Positions 19,581 through 28,929 of a stretch of DNA of 64,000 nt are shown piece after piece. A program made the translations under genes and the position numbers. Numbering within the stretch: position 1 is the first letter of the stretch; each line of letters starts with the position of its first letter. Source of the DNA: Asparagopsis taxiformis (taxonomy: Eukaryota; Rhodophyta; Florideophyceae; Bonnemaisoniales; Bonnemaisoniaceae); assembly GCA_030407315.1 (NCBI GenBank), contig JALQPE010002155.1, positions 49,680 through 113,679 of the forward strand. Direction: 5' to 3'. The notes beneath the pieces are model-generated. The model had not been told where the DNA came from. It worked only from the letters and a program-made list of their open reading frames with translations, and did not search any database.

Positions 19581-22517
19581 TTGGCAGAAACTGTGCTGAG
19601 GCAGCCACAGTACGAGAGTTGCTTGTCAATTCTTCGTGTGCTTCGCCCCTACAGTCGCATAGAAGAACCCAATCCCAAAATGGTTCGCTGTCTGTGGCAG
19701 TTGTTCTGTATTGTATGGGGAAGGCCGGTTGAAGTTCAGAACAATTTTGCGATGGAGTTTCCCACATCTCTCGAGAAAAGAGCATCAGTCGGCGAGCAGT
19801 TGTTTGGGATGTCTACAAGTGGTGAAATTGCTTCTCCATTGTGTCGCGAAGTCCTCACCTGTGAGTATTTTCGTTCTGGAAGAAGTGCACAGGGTAGAAC
19901 ATTAACAGAAGAAGACAAAGTATTTGGAAGGCTGATGTTTATGATTTCATTTGTGCACATTGCCCTCACTAGACGCAGAAATGCACCCATTCGCCGGGGT
20001 AGGAAGCGTCGTAGAACTGGGAGGGATACAGAGACTTCTACATTCGCCCCTTTCCAGCGCACAAGAGCAAACGGAGAGTCTGTGGGTGTCGTTTTGGAAA
20101 GGGTCATGTCTGCCTGGGATACAACAGCGATGATTCTGGGCTTCGAAAGCGCCTACATGATGTGTCGCCCATACATGGTTTTCGACTCTGAGAAATTCCA
20201 ATTCATCTGTCTTGCTAATCGTACTGACGGGTGGGCACATCCTGACCACTACTCAGATCTTCTGCTTCCGTGCCCGGTAGTGAAACTCCGCGAGAATGCA
20301 GGTTATCCAGGCACTTTGGATATCTCTGTTGATGCAAGGTTGAGGTCTTTGACAGAAGCCGTACTAGTGTCTGTGTATGACTGTATGATATGCATTGATG
20401 TATTCGGATCAAGTACGAACCAGATGGAAGGGCTGCGCACTAAATTTTTCCATCAGCCTGACCGGTTCGGATTGAACGCCTTCATCGAAGCAAGAATAGA
20501 ACAATCCATCGCATTGGATGGTCAAGAAAGACTCAAGGTATGGAAGAACTGGAACCGTGAAATGCGTGTGAAGCCAGTTGATGTCTGCGACTTGAAAATT
20601 CTCTACGAGACTGAACAGCGCAACGCAGCATCCAGATCTCTTTCTCGAGAAAGAGATCGTCTTGAGTCGAATGAATCAATGCAGCACAGCACTCGCCGTT
20701 TAGGTACAGGTGGAAGGAAACCTACCAATGACTCTGGATCCCAGTATACATCCAGCATGGATGGGAGGGCTTCGTCCGCAGTGGACACGGTTATGCAAGA
20801 TGTTGCGGAGGATACACCGTCAGCGGAGGCAGTGGGTGAGGAAGAGGGGGTACCGGATCATATTGTGCAATTGAAAAAGGTCATGAAGAGATTTTGCGTG
20901 GCTTACAACTGTACAGCCTCGAGGTTAGTGCACCGGGTTAACACTGATTCCATTGGCATGCTTTCAGGGAATACTATTGATGGACAAGCACAACTTGTGC
21001 TCACCGATCCACCCTTCAACACGCGGAGGGAGAAAGGCAAGACCAATTCAGACTATGATGACATCAATAGCGCACAAATGTTTCGTACTGGAAAGGACAT
21101 TTCTCGAATGCTGCGCCCTGGAGGACATGCCCTGATATTTTCCAGTATCAAACAGTTGGTTGGGTGGGGAGAAGCTCTTCAAAATGCAGAAAGCGGGGAA
21201 CAATCCATGCGTACAGACGATGTTCCTCTCATTCTAAGCCGTCGTCCCTACGTATTCATCCAAAACCCAATGAACAAATCGTGTTCATTACACAACATTC
21301 ACGAGTTTGTTGTGCACAGTTTCAAACGTGGGATGGGAGCTGCCGCGTTTGAAATGGTTGACTATTCTTTGCATAACCGTGACCTTTCACGACATCCAGG
21401 GTACGTGAACGCAATCGACAACTGCCCAAAGCTCGGACCTGGTGAGTCATTGAACTTCGAAGACAAAAGGCTACGTGCGGAGCAGAAGCCTCTGTCCATA
21501 CTTCGAGAGCTTATTTCAAGGTTTTCAAAGCCAGGAGACATTGTGGTAGATCTATTCTCCGGAACGTATTCTACTGCAATAGCTTGCATGACAATGAGAG
21601 ATGGTCTGTATCGCAAGTTTATTGGATGTGAAAAAGACGCCACATGCCATGGATCAGCTCAGCCGTTGTTGCTGGATTGCTTTGTTAGGCAAGGTCGAGA
21701 TGGAGTTTTTGGGGAGGCAACCAAAAATGACATATCGAGTATTCTCGCTAACAAAGAATGGAATTACTCGATAAGGAGCAATGTAGGAAGTGAAAGACTT
21801 CGACATCGAAGTGATGCGCCTGATGGATTCCCGTCGGTATCTTCACTACCACTGCATATGTTGCGATTTGTCTCCTCTGTTGCGCGGGATCAAAGCATGC
21901 TCCGAAGACTTGCCGAAGTCCCAATGAATGAATGGGGCGTAGAAGATTTAGGCAAGGTTTTCTCCGTTGACCCTGAGATGATGCTTGCAGTAGATGCCTC
22001 CTTTCACAACGTTATTGTTGCTGCATCGACAGTTCGAGAGGGAGGATTGGGGGTTTTTGCCGCAGAAGATTTAGAGAGGGGCTCTGTTGTTGGATGGTAT
22101 AATGGGACAATTTTATACGGGAAGATTGGGAAGAATGAACCGCAACGCAGTCGCCTGTACGGACCGGACGGGTTCAGTTGTACTGGTGAAAGATTCCAAA
22201 ACTTCAACATGGAGATGGAGACCAGTGTCATCGGAGAAGAAGCACCGGTCGACAAGATATATCTTGTACCAGCGGAATACAATGTCTGCAGCTACCTCAA
22301 CGACAGTAGGACCATTGACGGAATGGAGAGAGTTGCAAATGTGCAACGCAGAAAAAATGCAGAGTTCCGAGTTCACAAAGACGTCAATCCTACTTGCGAC
22401 TTCAAGTATGCAGTAGCAAAACCTGATCTCATCCTAGCGCAGGTTGTAGTAGATGTTCGAGCTGGAGAAGAGATACTCGTTGACTATGGATCGCGCTACT
22501 GGACTGCAGAGAAGTAG
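19581..22517 (+). CDS. Beta-class DNA amino-methyltransferase fused to SET domain
   Basis: Residues are counted from 19581. The MTase shows motif IV DPPF at 476-479 (QLVLTDPPFN), a TQKP-like motif at 634-637 (EQKPLSILRELI) and motif I at 657 (DIVVDLFSG) followed by FIGCEKD. Motif IV before motif I defines the beta class, which methylates adenine N6 or cytosine N4. The C-terminal SET domain spans about 808-975: GGLGVFAAEDLERGSVVGW near 821, the asparagine motif region CSYLND near 903, and ILVDYG ending at 970. SET enzymes methylate lysines, often on histones. An N-terminal unassigned region (1-430) contains a basic stretch (RRGRKRRRTG) and a low-complexity linker. The first ATG is at 19681, but upstream in-frame sequence joins the ParB-like module through one TAA. 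It is convergent with the 2OG-like frame. DNA and histone methylation in one chain is unusual. Confidence 0.85.
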   Translation: MAETVLRQPQYESCLSILRVLRPYSRIEEPNPKMVRCLWQLFCIVWGRPVEVQNNFAMEFPTSLEKRASVGEQLFGMSTSGEIASPLCREVLTCEYFRSGRSAQGRTLTEEDKVFGRLMFMISFVHIALTRRRNAPIRRGRKRRRTGRDTETSTFAPFQRTRANGESVGVVLERVMSAWDTTAMILGFESAYMMCRPYMVFDSEKFQFICLANRTDGWAHPDHYSDLLLPCPVVKLRENAGYPGTLDISVDARLRSLTEAVLVSVYDCMICIDVFGSSTNQMEGLRTKFFHQPDRFGLNAFIEARIEQSIALDGQERLKVWKNWNREMRVKPVDVCDLKILYETEQRNAASRSLSRERDRLESNESMQHSTRRLGTGGRKPTNDSGSQYTSSMDGRASSAVDTVMQDVAEDTPSAEAVGEEEGVPDHIVQLKKVMKRFCVAYNCTASRLVHRVNTDSIGMLSGNTIDGQAQLVLTDPPFNTRREKGKTNSDYDDINSAQMFRTGKDISRMLRPGGHALIFSSIKQLVGWGEALQNAESGEQSMRTDDVPLILSRRPYVFIQNPMNKSCSLHNIHEFVVHSFKRGMGAAAFEMVDYSLHNRDLSRHPGYVNAIDNCPKLGPGESLNFEDKRLRAEQKPLSILRELISRFSKPGDIVVDLFSGTYSTAIACMTMRDGLYRKFIGCEKDATCHGSAQPLLLDCFVRQGRDGVFGEATKNDISSILANKEWNYSIRSNVGSERLRHRSDAPDGFPSVSSLPLHMLRFVSSVARDQSMLRRLAEVPMNEWGVEDLGKVFSVDPEMMLAVDASFHNVIVAASTVREGGLGVFAAEDLERGSVVGWYNGTILYGKIGKNEPQRSRLYGPDGFSCTGERFQNFNMEMETSVIGEEAPVDKIYLVPAEYNVCSYLNDSRTIDGMERVANVQRRKNAEFRVHKDVNPTCDFKYAVAKPDLILAQVVVDVRAGEEILVDYGSRYWTAEK

Positions 22518-22666
22518 GACAGTTTAGGCGTCCAATTACAGATATCAAGAGTACCATCAGCAATAAAAAGTCTTGCATCTGAACTCGTACAACGTTGTAG
22601 TACTACAATCTACCTGAGCGATAATAACAGACTTTCATTTGCTGAGCGGTGCCAGTCAGCCCACGC

Positions 22667-22759
22667 CCAATGATAGTGCTGCACCTGGGCTTTGCCATGC
22701 CAAAATAATACCGGGTATTATTTTGGGTGTGGCCAGCCCAAGTGCAGCACTATCATTGG
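22667..22759. repeat. Near-perfect palindromic unit, 93 bp
   Basis: The clearest copy of the family. The 24-bp arms (ccaatgatagtgctgc... / ...gcagcactatcattgg) match at 23 of 24 positions and the core AATAATACCGGGTATTATT is at 22704-22722. It lies between the stop codons of the convergent MTase/SET and 2OG-like genes. Confidence 0.95.
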
Positions 22760-23126
22760 CTGTCATGAACGCAGCGGCAGCCAATGGAATTGCTGCCAGG
22801 TTTGCATCTCAACTACTGTTAGTATACTAAGAAGAACAATTCAAGACCTTGGTTACTCGAGTGATGTGGAATTGTGGCAGTCTTGCAAAACTGTGCCATG
22901 CATGTAGGAAAGGAAAAGAGATCAGTCTGTACGATGTAGGGTGTAGAAGCTATGCGGGGTGAGAGGTAGAGGAACTCTAATAGTGCAGTAGACTGACCGT
23001 GCTAATATTTTCAAAGTCATGAATAGGAGTAGATTTAGTTGTGGTAAAGGAAGTATACTACCGAAGCTAGCTTAAGATAAGCAGATGCTGCCTGTAGAGG
23101 GAGAGGCAAAGCAGTATTCTTGCAGA

Positions 23127-24134
23127 TTATCGCGCACTAGGTGCATCCCAGTAGTTGACTGTTTCGATAGCATCCGCCAATTCTTCTTCGTCACTTAAAA
23201 GGTAGAGATGAGAACGAACCGGAAGACCATATGTTAGGCGATTTTCCGCTGAACTACTGAATCCTTTGCCTCCATGGTAGAAGTCACCACGACCGATGAA
23301 GAGAGAATACGGTGGCACGTAGATGTCCATAACAAGCGTCTTGTACTTCTCAGCGTCTGCACGCGTCAAACAGACGTGGCTGAAATACGCTCCACGAAGC
23401 CAGAACCCATCAGCCGCGCTTGCCATCAGAAAGTACGATCTTCCAGGTGGGAAATCGGAATCATTGATGACCACCGGTAGGTCTGTGTGCAAGTCTTGAT
23501 CTGGAGCACCATCAGAGGTCAGCAAAAGACGTAAACCGGTTTTAGGAAAGGCCACAGGCTCATGGATTCCTAGGCCCAAGTACATTAGCTCGGCACAGAT
23601 TGCTTTGCCGACCTCGAGAATCATCTTGTTCTTGAATTGATGTTCATCCATCTGCTCGAGATCGTCGCAAATCTTCTTCCTTGAGATAGAGAACCTTCCC
23701 AAACGAGAGGCCTGTTGCTCTGCTGTTACCTCACCCTTGTTTCGAATCTGATGCCAGGGATCATTGGAACTGTCTTCAGCAGAAGAATGAACAGGTTTGA
23801 ACTTCTGGGCGTAGAACGTGAACAGTTCATGTGCTGCGTTGCCCACAGTCGAAGAACGGAAGATACCACTGAGTACATGGGCACCCAAGAGATTGAGAGT
23901 TGACCTAGCTGTTGCAAAGAACTTCTCTGCACAGCAAGCTGGACCACTGCACGCTATACAATTCATATCGGCAGCAGCTGCACTCAAAATCTCCTGTCGG
24001 ATTGTTTCGTACAGCTTGCCGTCGATATAGTACCTGGCCCTAGAGTCTGACGGTATGGTGTTCGGGAGAATATCCATAATCCGTTCATCGACTACCCTGT
24101 CGGGGAGGGGATTTTCCTGCTCATCGCTGAACAA
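23127..24134 (-). CDS. 2OG-Fe(II) oxygenase-like protein
   Basis: In a frame of 335 codons the signature is H216-T-D218 (DLHTDLPV), then a distal H287 in PPYSLFIGRGDFYHGGKGF, then R299 (NRLTYGLPVRSH). H-x-D...H with an Arg about 12 residues later is the iron and 2-oxoglutarate site of double-stranded beta-helix oxygenases. A relative at 27012-27818 keeps HTD, PPYS, RGD-x-YH and RSH, which supports these residues. Such enzymes oxidise proteins, small molecules or modified DNA bases; the substrate is unknown. The frame has no ATG until MDILPN (residue 20), yet stays open upstream with a basic PLPKRRRLEVNRTVKR stretch and overlaps the 3' end of the ParB-like gene. It may be the C-terminal half of a frameshifted ParB-oxygenase fusion. 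Confidence 0.55.
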   Translation of the reverse strand: MFSDEQENPLPDRVVDERIMDILPNTIPSDSRARYYIDGKLYETIRQEILSAAAADMNCIACSGPACCAEKFFATARSTLNLLGAHVLSGIFRSSTVGNAAHELFTFYAQKFKPVHSSAEDSSNDPWHQIRNKGEVTAEQQASRLGRFSISRKKICDDLEQMDEHQFKNKMILEVGKAICAELMYLGLGIHEPVAFPKTGLRLLLTSDGAPDQDLHTDLPVVINDSDFPPGRSYFLMASAADGFWLRGAYFSHVCLTRADAEKYKTLVMDIYVPPYSLFIGRGDFYHGGKGFSSSAENRLTYGLPVRSHLYLLSDEEELADAIETVNYWDAPSAR

Positions 24135-24217
24135 TGGAATCTCCTCGGTTGAACGTTTAACCGTACGGTTAACTTCCAGTCTTCTGCGCTTCGGAAGGGG
24201 CTCTTCGGACTCTTCTT

Positions 24218-25985
24218 CTACCTCCGACTCTGCCTGACTGTCGCCGCCAACCCGTAGACTCTCTGTTCTCTCCGTTTCGACCTGCGAAGTGTCTCGACTG
24301 GCTCATTCACCGCAAGCGGTGGTGCATTGAGAGGGAGACGGAGGAGAACAGATCCCAATTGCTTCTCAGAACCTGCCACAGTGGCATCAGGGGTTCCTTG
24401 AGCCTGCTCAACTGCAGGAACGGAAGTGGCAGGAGCAGGAGGGGTAGCAGGAGGGGTGGAAGGGGCGGGAACGGAAGTGGCAGGAGCAGGAGGGGTTGTA
24501 GGAGCAGGAGTAGAAGGGGTAGAAGGAGTAGAAGGGGTAGAATGAGCACGAGGAGCAGGAGGGGTAGAAGGAGCAGGAGGGGTAGAAGTGGCAAGAGGAG
24601 TAGGACCAGAACGGGTAGAAGGGGTAGAAGGCTCATCTGATTGGGGCGTAGATGGCTTCGGCGCATCTTCAGATGGCTGTTCATTATGAACAATGACCCT
24701 TTGGTCTTCTTCCATGTCCACAACGCCCGTGGAAAAGCGAAGCTGCTCATACATTTCGTCGGAGACGAGAGCATGCTTCGTACCGCTGTTGTCGTCGGTA
24801 TTGAAGTGCAGGAGGGTCTCAGCGATACTGTTCGCAATGACAGTCTCCTTTCCTGACCCAGTGATCTTGAGCTCGGAATAGAAATGTTCGAGCGGAGGCT
24901 CCATCATTTTGTGAGCAGCAACCGGCTCGGACATCTTGAACACTTCAATTAAAACACGAACGAAAGGACTACCAAATGCTCTTGTCGTCCTGCTCAACTG
25001 ACGCAGATCTCTCATGCGAGTCCAGAGAGCTGTGATCAGCAAGATGAACCTTTGTTGATACTCCGAGCCGCGACGGAAGTCTGCCATGAAAACGAGATCC
25101 ATGTTGCAGCCATACATGTCTACGGACTGCTTGAAGACATCGTCGTTGATGTCACGGCCTTCTTTAACGGCCCTTTCCTGTTCCGCAGCGAGAATTTCCT
25201 TGGTGAACATGCTCGGTACGGAACTCCAGAACTCAAACGCTTTGTTGTTCACAGTCCGGAAGCCTTTCGCAGCAGTCACGTGCTTGTTGATGGCTTGGTA
25301 GCCCAGTTTGGATATCGACAACTGGCTGTCCATGATGACCTGAATGCACTTCCGATTCGGTTCACCCAGCATGTCCTTGGTCGTGAGCAGTTGGACCACA
25401 GAACACACTCGGTCTGCCAAAGAAACAAGGGCAACATCATGTGTGAGTGTGTTTGCTTTAATGGACAGCCCGAGTACTTCAAAAGGTGTGAAGTACTCAT
25501 CGGAAACTTCTTCTGTCCCTGGGCGCCTGATCAAAGCCACATCGATGTTACTGAATGAAGCAGCATACGGATGTTGCCCTTCCGGGTCTTCACGAATGCA
25601 CTTCTGGAGAGCCGCAACGCGATGGCCACCATCGATGTAAAAAGTTTGAAGGGTGGGGGTTGTGCTGCCTTCACTAGGAAGGAGCATTTTGCAGGCAAGG
25701 ATTCGGGAGATTGAGGAGGTGAATCCTTCCCTCAGGAACTTCTCCTTCAGCTCAAGCACTCTCCCTTCCCTAATATGACGAGAGAATAGGGGGGGGTCTG
25801 TGCAAATCCAAGGGAGACAGCCTGTGGTCAGCTTTGGGACAGTCTGACAACTGAAACTCGGCGGTGACAGAGTTATCGTGACCAGGGCTGCGAGAAGGGG
25901 CGCGAGAGCGAGCGGAGGCCCGACCGCCAGTCGAAGCGCGAGCAGGGGCGGGGGCAGAGGGTTTGGAGCGAGTGCGAGGAGCCAT
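24218..25985 (-). CDS. Second ParB-like protein, Pro-rich C-terminus, frameshifted
   Basis: The main frame (25759-24218) has no suitable start, while a 71-codon frame from ATG at 25985 (MAPRTRSKPSAPAPARAS) leads into it. They differ by one base at a run of eight C on the coding strand (near 25790); seven C would make one protein of about 584 residues. This could be a true frameshift or a homopolymer error. The ParB-like core has RLSPLDLHRPP, then D43-G-G-H-R (FYIDGGHRVAALQKC, counted from 25759). The central part (FEVLGLSIKAN, NRKCIQVIMDSQLS, LSKLGYQAI-like) is reminiscent of plasmid-type ParB. A long Pro/Ser/Thr repeat (STPSTPSTP, TPPAPATSVP) near 390-460 and a basic end follow. The 3' end overlaps the 2OG-like frame in another phase. 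It probably binds DNA at specific sites. Confidence 0.7.
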
Positions 25986-26414
25986 TGAAGGATGAGGGAA
26001 AGCAGGAATGGAGAGAAGCTTGATTGAGTGTACGACCCCGATAACGACGATACAGAGACGATTAAGATAGATTTATTTCGCTACTGCAGTCTGATAAAGG
26101 ATCAAACGTGAACAATCCGTTTCAACTCTGATTTCAATTTTTTGTTTATTTCTAGACCACTTGACTCAGATCAAGAGTAATACTCGAAATTCAGTTAATT
26201 TCTGCGGCCAAATACAATCGCTATACGACGAGTTCATACTCAAAGTGGCTAAACAGGTACGAGTTGGTCATGGTGATTACCCCAAAACCACTCAAGTAAT
26301 AACTACATAATGCTGAAGTCACATACTTCCCAGCATTTTGCACCAACTCGTGGAGCTGATGCGTACATACCAAATGCGTCTGTATTCAACATGAACCACG
26401 AATAAGTGGGCTTC

Positions 26415-26770
26415 GGCCAATGAGTGCACTGCACCTGGCTTGAGAAACTAGGAATAATACCCGGTATTATTTTGGCCTCCCAAAAGCCAGGTGCACCAAC
26501 GCCATTGGCCGGTGGTAGTTTGGACAACCTCGGCCAATGGGGTTGGTGCACTTGGTCTATACCGACCCAAAATAATACCGGGTATTATTTTGGCCTCCCA
26601 AACGCCAGGTGCACCAACGCCATTGGCTGAGGTTATCCGGAGTACCCCCAGGTAATGGGGTTTGTGCACTTGGTCTACACCCACCCAACTTTATACCCGG
26701 CCAGACTCCTGTTCTCAGGAACTGAAAATTCTACCGGGGATAGTGAACGATGTAATATAATACCAGGTTT
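26415..26770. repeat. Palindromic units, two full and degenerate followers
   Basis: Unit 26415-26510 (ggccaatg...cattggcc, core 26453-26471) and unit 26533-26627 (core 26571-26589) are about 118 bp apart. Their arms use gtgcaccaacgccattggc, a different arm sequence from other copies but still self-complementary. Three decayed cores follow near 26690, 26730 and 26757. Confidence 0.85.
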
Positions 26771-27011
26771 TACTATCTGCTATCGTTTCTTGCATCTACT
26801 GAAGAGGTTTAGAATATGCAGCTCCTGTAGGTAGAGCTTTCTGTGGAGAATAGCTTTCTGCATGTGGTGTTTGTTACATTTGTGAAGTTGATCTGACTAT
26901 ATAAAGAATCCATGCAGTATCTCTTTTATCATGTTCTATTGGAATTGTGTTTATTACTCTACGGATTCATACCCAACTAAGGCTTCAACACGGCTGGACA
27001 GATGCCCTTCA

Positions 27012-27818
27012 TCACTTCAATTTCGAATTGCCCTCCCAATGTCCAACGACATATTCTCCTTCTTCACTTTGATGCTGCTCAGTTTTGAGGAATATGTGAG
27101 ATCGGATCGGGAACTTGTATTGAAGACCCTTATTGCTCTCAAATCCTTCCTCGTGGTGATAAACATCCCCTCGGCAGACAAGAACAGAATATGGTGGTAC
27201 TTCACACCTCTTCATTGGAACTCTGTATAACTCTCTGTTGGGATGGGATAAACAGACATGACTGTAGGGTGCAAGCACGAGGCCGAATCCATCTGCGCCG
27301 CTTGACATCATGAAGTAGGATGGCGGAGAAGGGGGACTGTTAACTTCATCGATTCCCACTTCATAGTCTGTATGTCCAGCACGAGGTTTAGTCCGCTCTC
27401 CAGTCAGCACTAAAGTAGTTCCAGTGCTGGGGAAGGCCATCGGGTCCTTCCCACTAGTCCTCAATTCCAAACCTTCCGCACAAATACCTAGACCGAGCTC
27501 AACAATCATCTTCTTCCGATAGAGATTATTATTGTTATCCTCGAGGTCATCACATAAGCTCTTCCGCTTTGTTATAAAGATTCCTCTGCCCTTCTCACCT
27601 TCTTCATCAGAGTTTTTCCCATCCATCATAGCCATGCACCACGGTGTCCAGTCTGGATCTCTGCGGGTGTCACCGGATTCAGAGTTCTTGTGCACTTTGT
27701 GACGATGACATGTCATAATACAAGACTCATTGGGAATCAATTGCGTCACTCGTCTATAATGTGCCATATGTTGGATTAAAAATTTACTTTGAGACCACTT
27801 GAACTCCAGGTAAGTCAT
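27012..27818 (-). pseudogene. Second 2OG-oxygenase-like frame, N-terminally truncated
   Basis: This is a 268-codon frame whose C-terminal 190 residues align with the 335-codon oxygenase-like protein: KSLCDDLED, MIVELGLGICAE, H149-T-D151 (AGHTDYEVG), PPYSVLVCRGDVYH with H221, and FPIRSHIFL. The metal-binding residues are therefore kept. The N-terminal region and the cysteine cluster of the longer relative are missing. The first part (MTYLEFKWSQ) may be read-through from another source, since the upstream frame 27830-28030 has coding-like but unrecognised sequence. It could be a diverged functional gene or a truncated copy. Confidence 0.5.
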
Positions 27819-28264
27819 CTACAGCGCAGATATCTGCAAGTTGAGCAGTATTTTGACCACCTCTGATTTTGGAGCAGATGAGAGCCGTCACAAGCTTCTG
27901 TGGAGAGAATCCAGGCAACAGCGCGCCCTTGATATGGCATAAGTGAAGAACAGGGGATGGTTATCTGCATCGCTTTCGCACACTGGCAAAAAATGCGTCC
28001 CAGTTCGTAACGAGCTTTCCAAGTTGGCCTAGTACCTTATGACCAAAGATTCTATATATATATCTTTTCTGAAAGCATTTTACAATCTGCGGTATTGTGC
28101 ATGCATTTGCGAGGCCATTAATCCCGCCACAGATAATCCATTGTCATCAATTGAGAGCCGTTCACTCTGTCCTTGCCCAGAATGTTATTACAAAGAACCA
28201 TTTTCCGTCGGCTGTCAAACAAGTCTCTGAGACCAACACGCATGACATCAGCAAATGGCACTAC

Positions 28265-28925
28265 TTCACCTGGACTTGATGCACCTAAAATAATACCGGG
28301 TATAGTTATGTCATGGCAAAAGCCAAGTGCAGCACTGCCATTGGCTGCCGGTCGGCTGAGCGACTCTTGCCAATGGCAACATTGCCAGCATATGCTGCAA
28401 ATGGACTTGGCAAACCAAAATAATACCGGTTATAGTTTCTGGGTTCCAATTTCCAGGTGCAATGCGCTCATTGGTCGGCAGAGCTGGATGCTGTGCGGCC
28501 AATGAGTTAACTGCACCTGGTTGGGTGAAGTGAGAATAATACCGGGTATAGCTTCTGGTTTTCAACGACCAAGTGCACTGCGCTTGTTGGTCGGCTAAGC
28601 TGGCCTCAGTGAGGCCAATGAGTGCACTGCACCTGGTTCGGTGAAGTGAGAATAATACCGGGTATAGTTTCTGGTTTTCAACGACCAAGTGCATTGCGCT
28701 TATTGGCCACACCACAACCATCTCATCCGACCGATGAGTGTAATGCACCTTGTTTGGCAAAGTGCAAATAATACCGGGTATAGTTTCTGGGTTCCGATGG
28801 ACAGGTGCTCTATGCTCATTGGTCTGCTAGGCTGGCTGCTGTTATGCTAATGACTGCACTACACCTGATTTGGTGAAATAAAAATAATAGCGAGTGTTAT
28901 TTCTGGATTCCATTGACCAGCTGCA
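28265..28925. repeat. Palindromic unit array, six units, 116-bp period
   Basis: Cores begin at 28289, 28419, 28535, 28651, 28767 and 28883. The last five are spaced exactly 116 bp. Cores are mostly aataataccgggtatag with ttctggttttca after them, and arms are of the ccaatgagtgcactgcacc type. It marks the right limit of the palindromic family in this window. Confidence 0.9.
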
Positions 28926-28929
28926 TACA

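Larger units (their letters stand above)
14068..28925. mobile_element. Island copy 2 (candidate mobile unit; right end undefined)
   Basis: The left edge (cgcactactgag) is shared with copy 1. Gene content is: 507-codon gene (+), 462-aa gene (-), ParB/MTase/SET gene (+), 2OG-oxygenase-like frame (-), ParB-like gene (-), truncated second oxygenase-like frame (-), with palindromic units in most gaps. The right limit is drawn at the last palindromic unit; I found no convincing inverted end or target duplication there. No transposase was recognised, so 'mobile' rests on the repeated, sharply bounded copies. Confidence 0.45.

Noticed and set aside
19011..22517. Bacterial contamination as the source of the ParB/MTase gene
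   Set aside because: The same frame ends in a SET domain and the locus is flanked by eukaryotic-type genes, a repeated island copy and retroelements.
24307..24837. Leucine-rich 176-codon frame on the minus strand
   Set aside because: It is a shadow of the Pro/Ser/Thr repeat of the ParB-like gene in another phase.
10950..28925. CRISPR-like array
   Set aside because: Units are foldbacks with varying arms and no constant repeat/unique spacer alternation; the context is eukaryotic and no cas genes exist.
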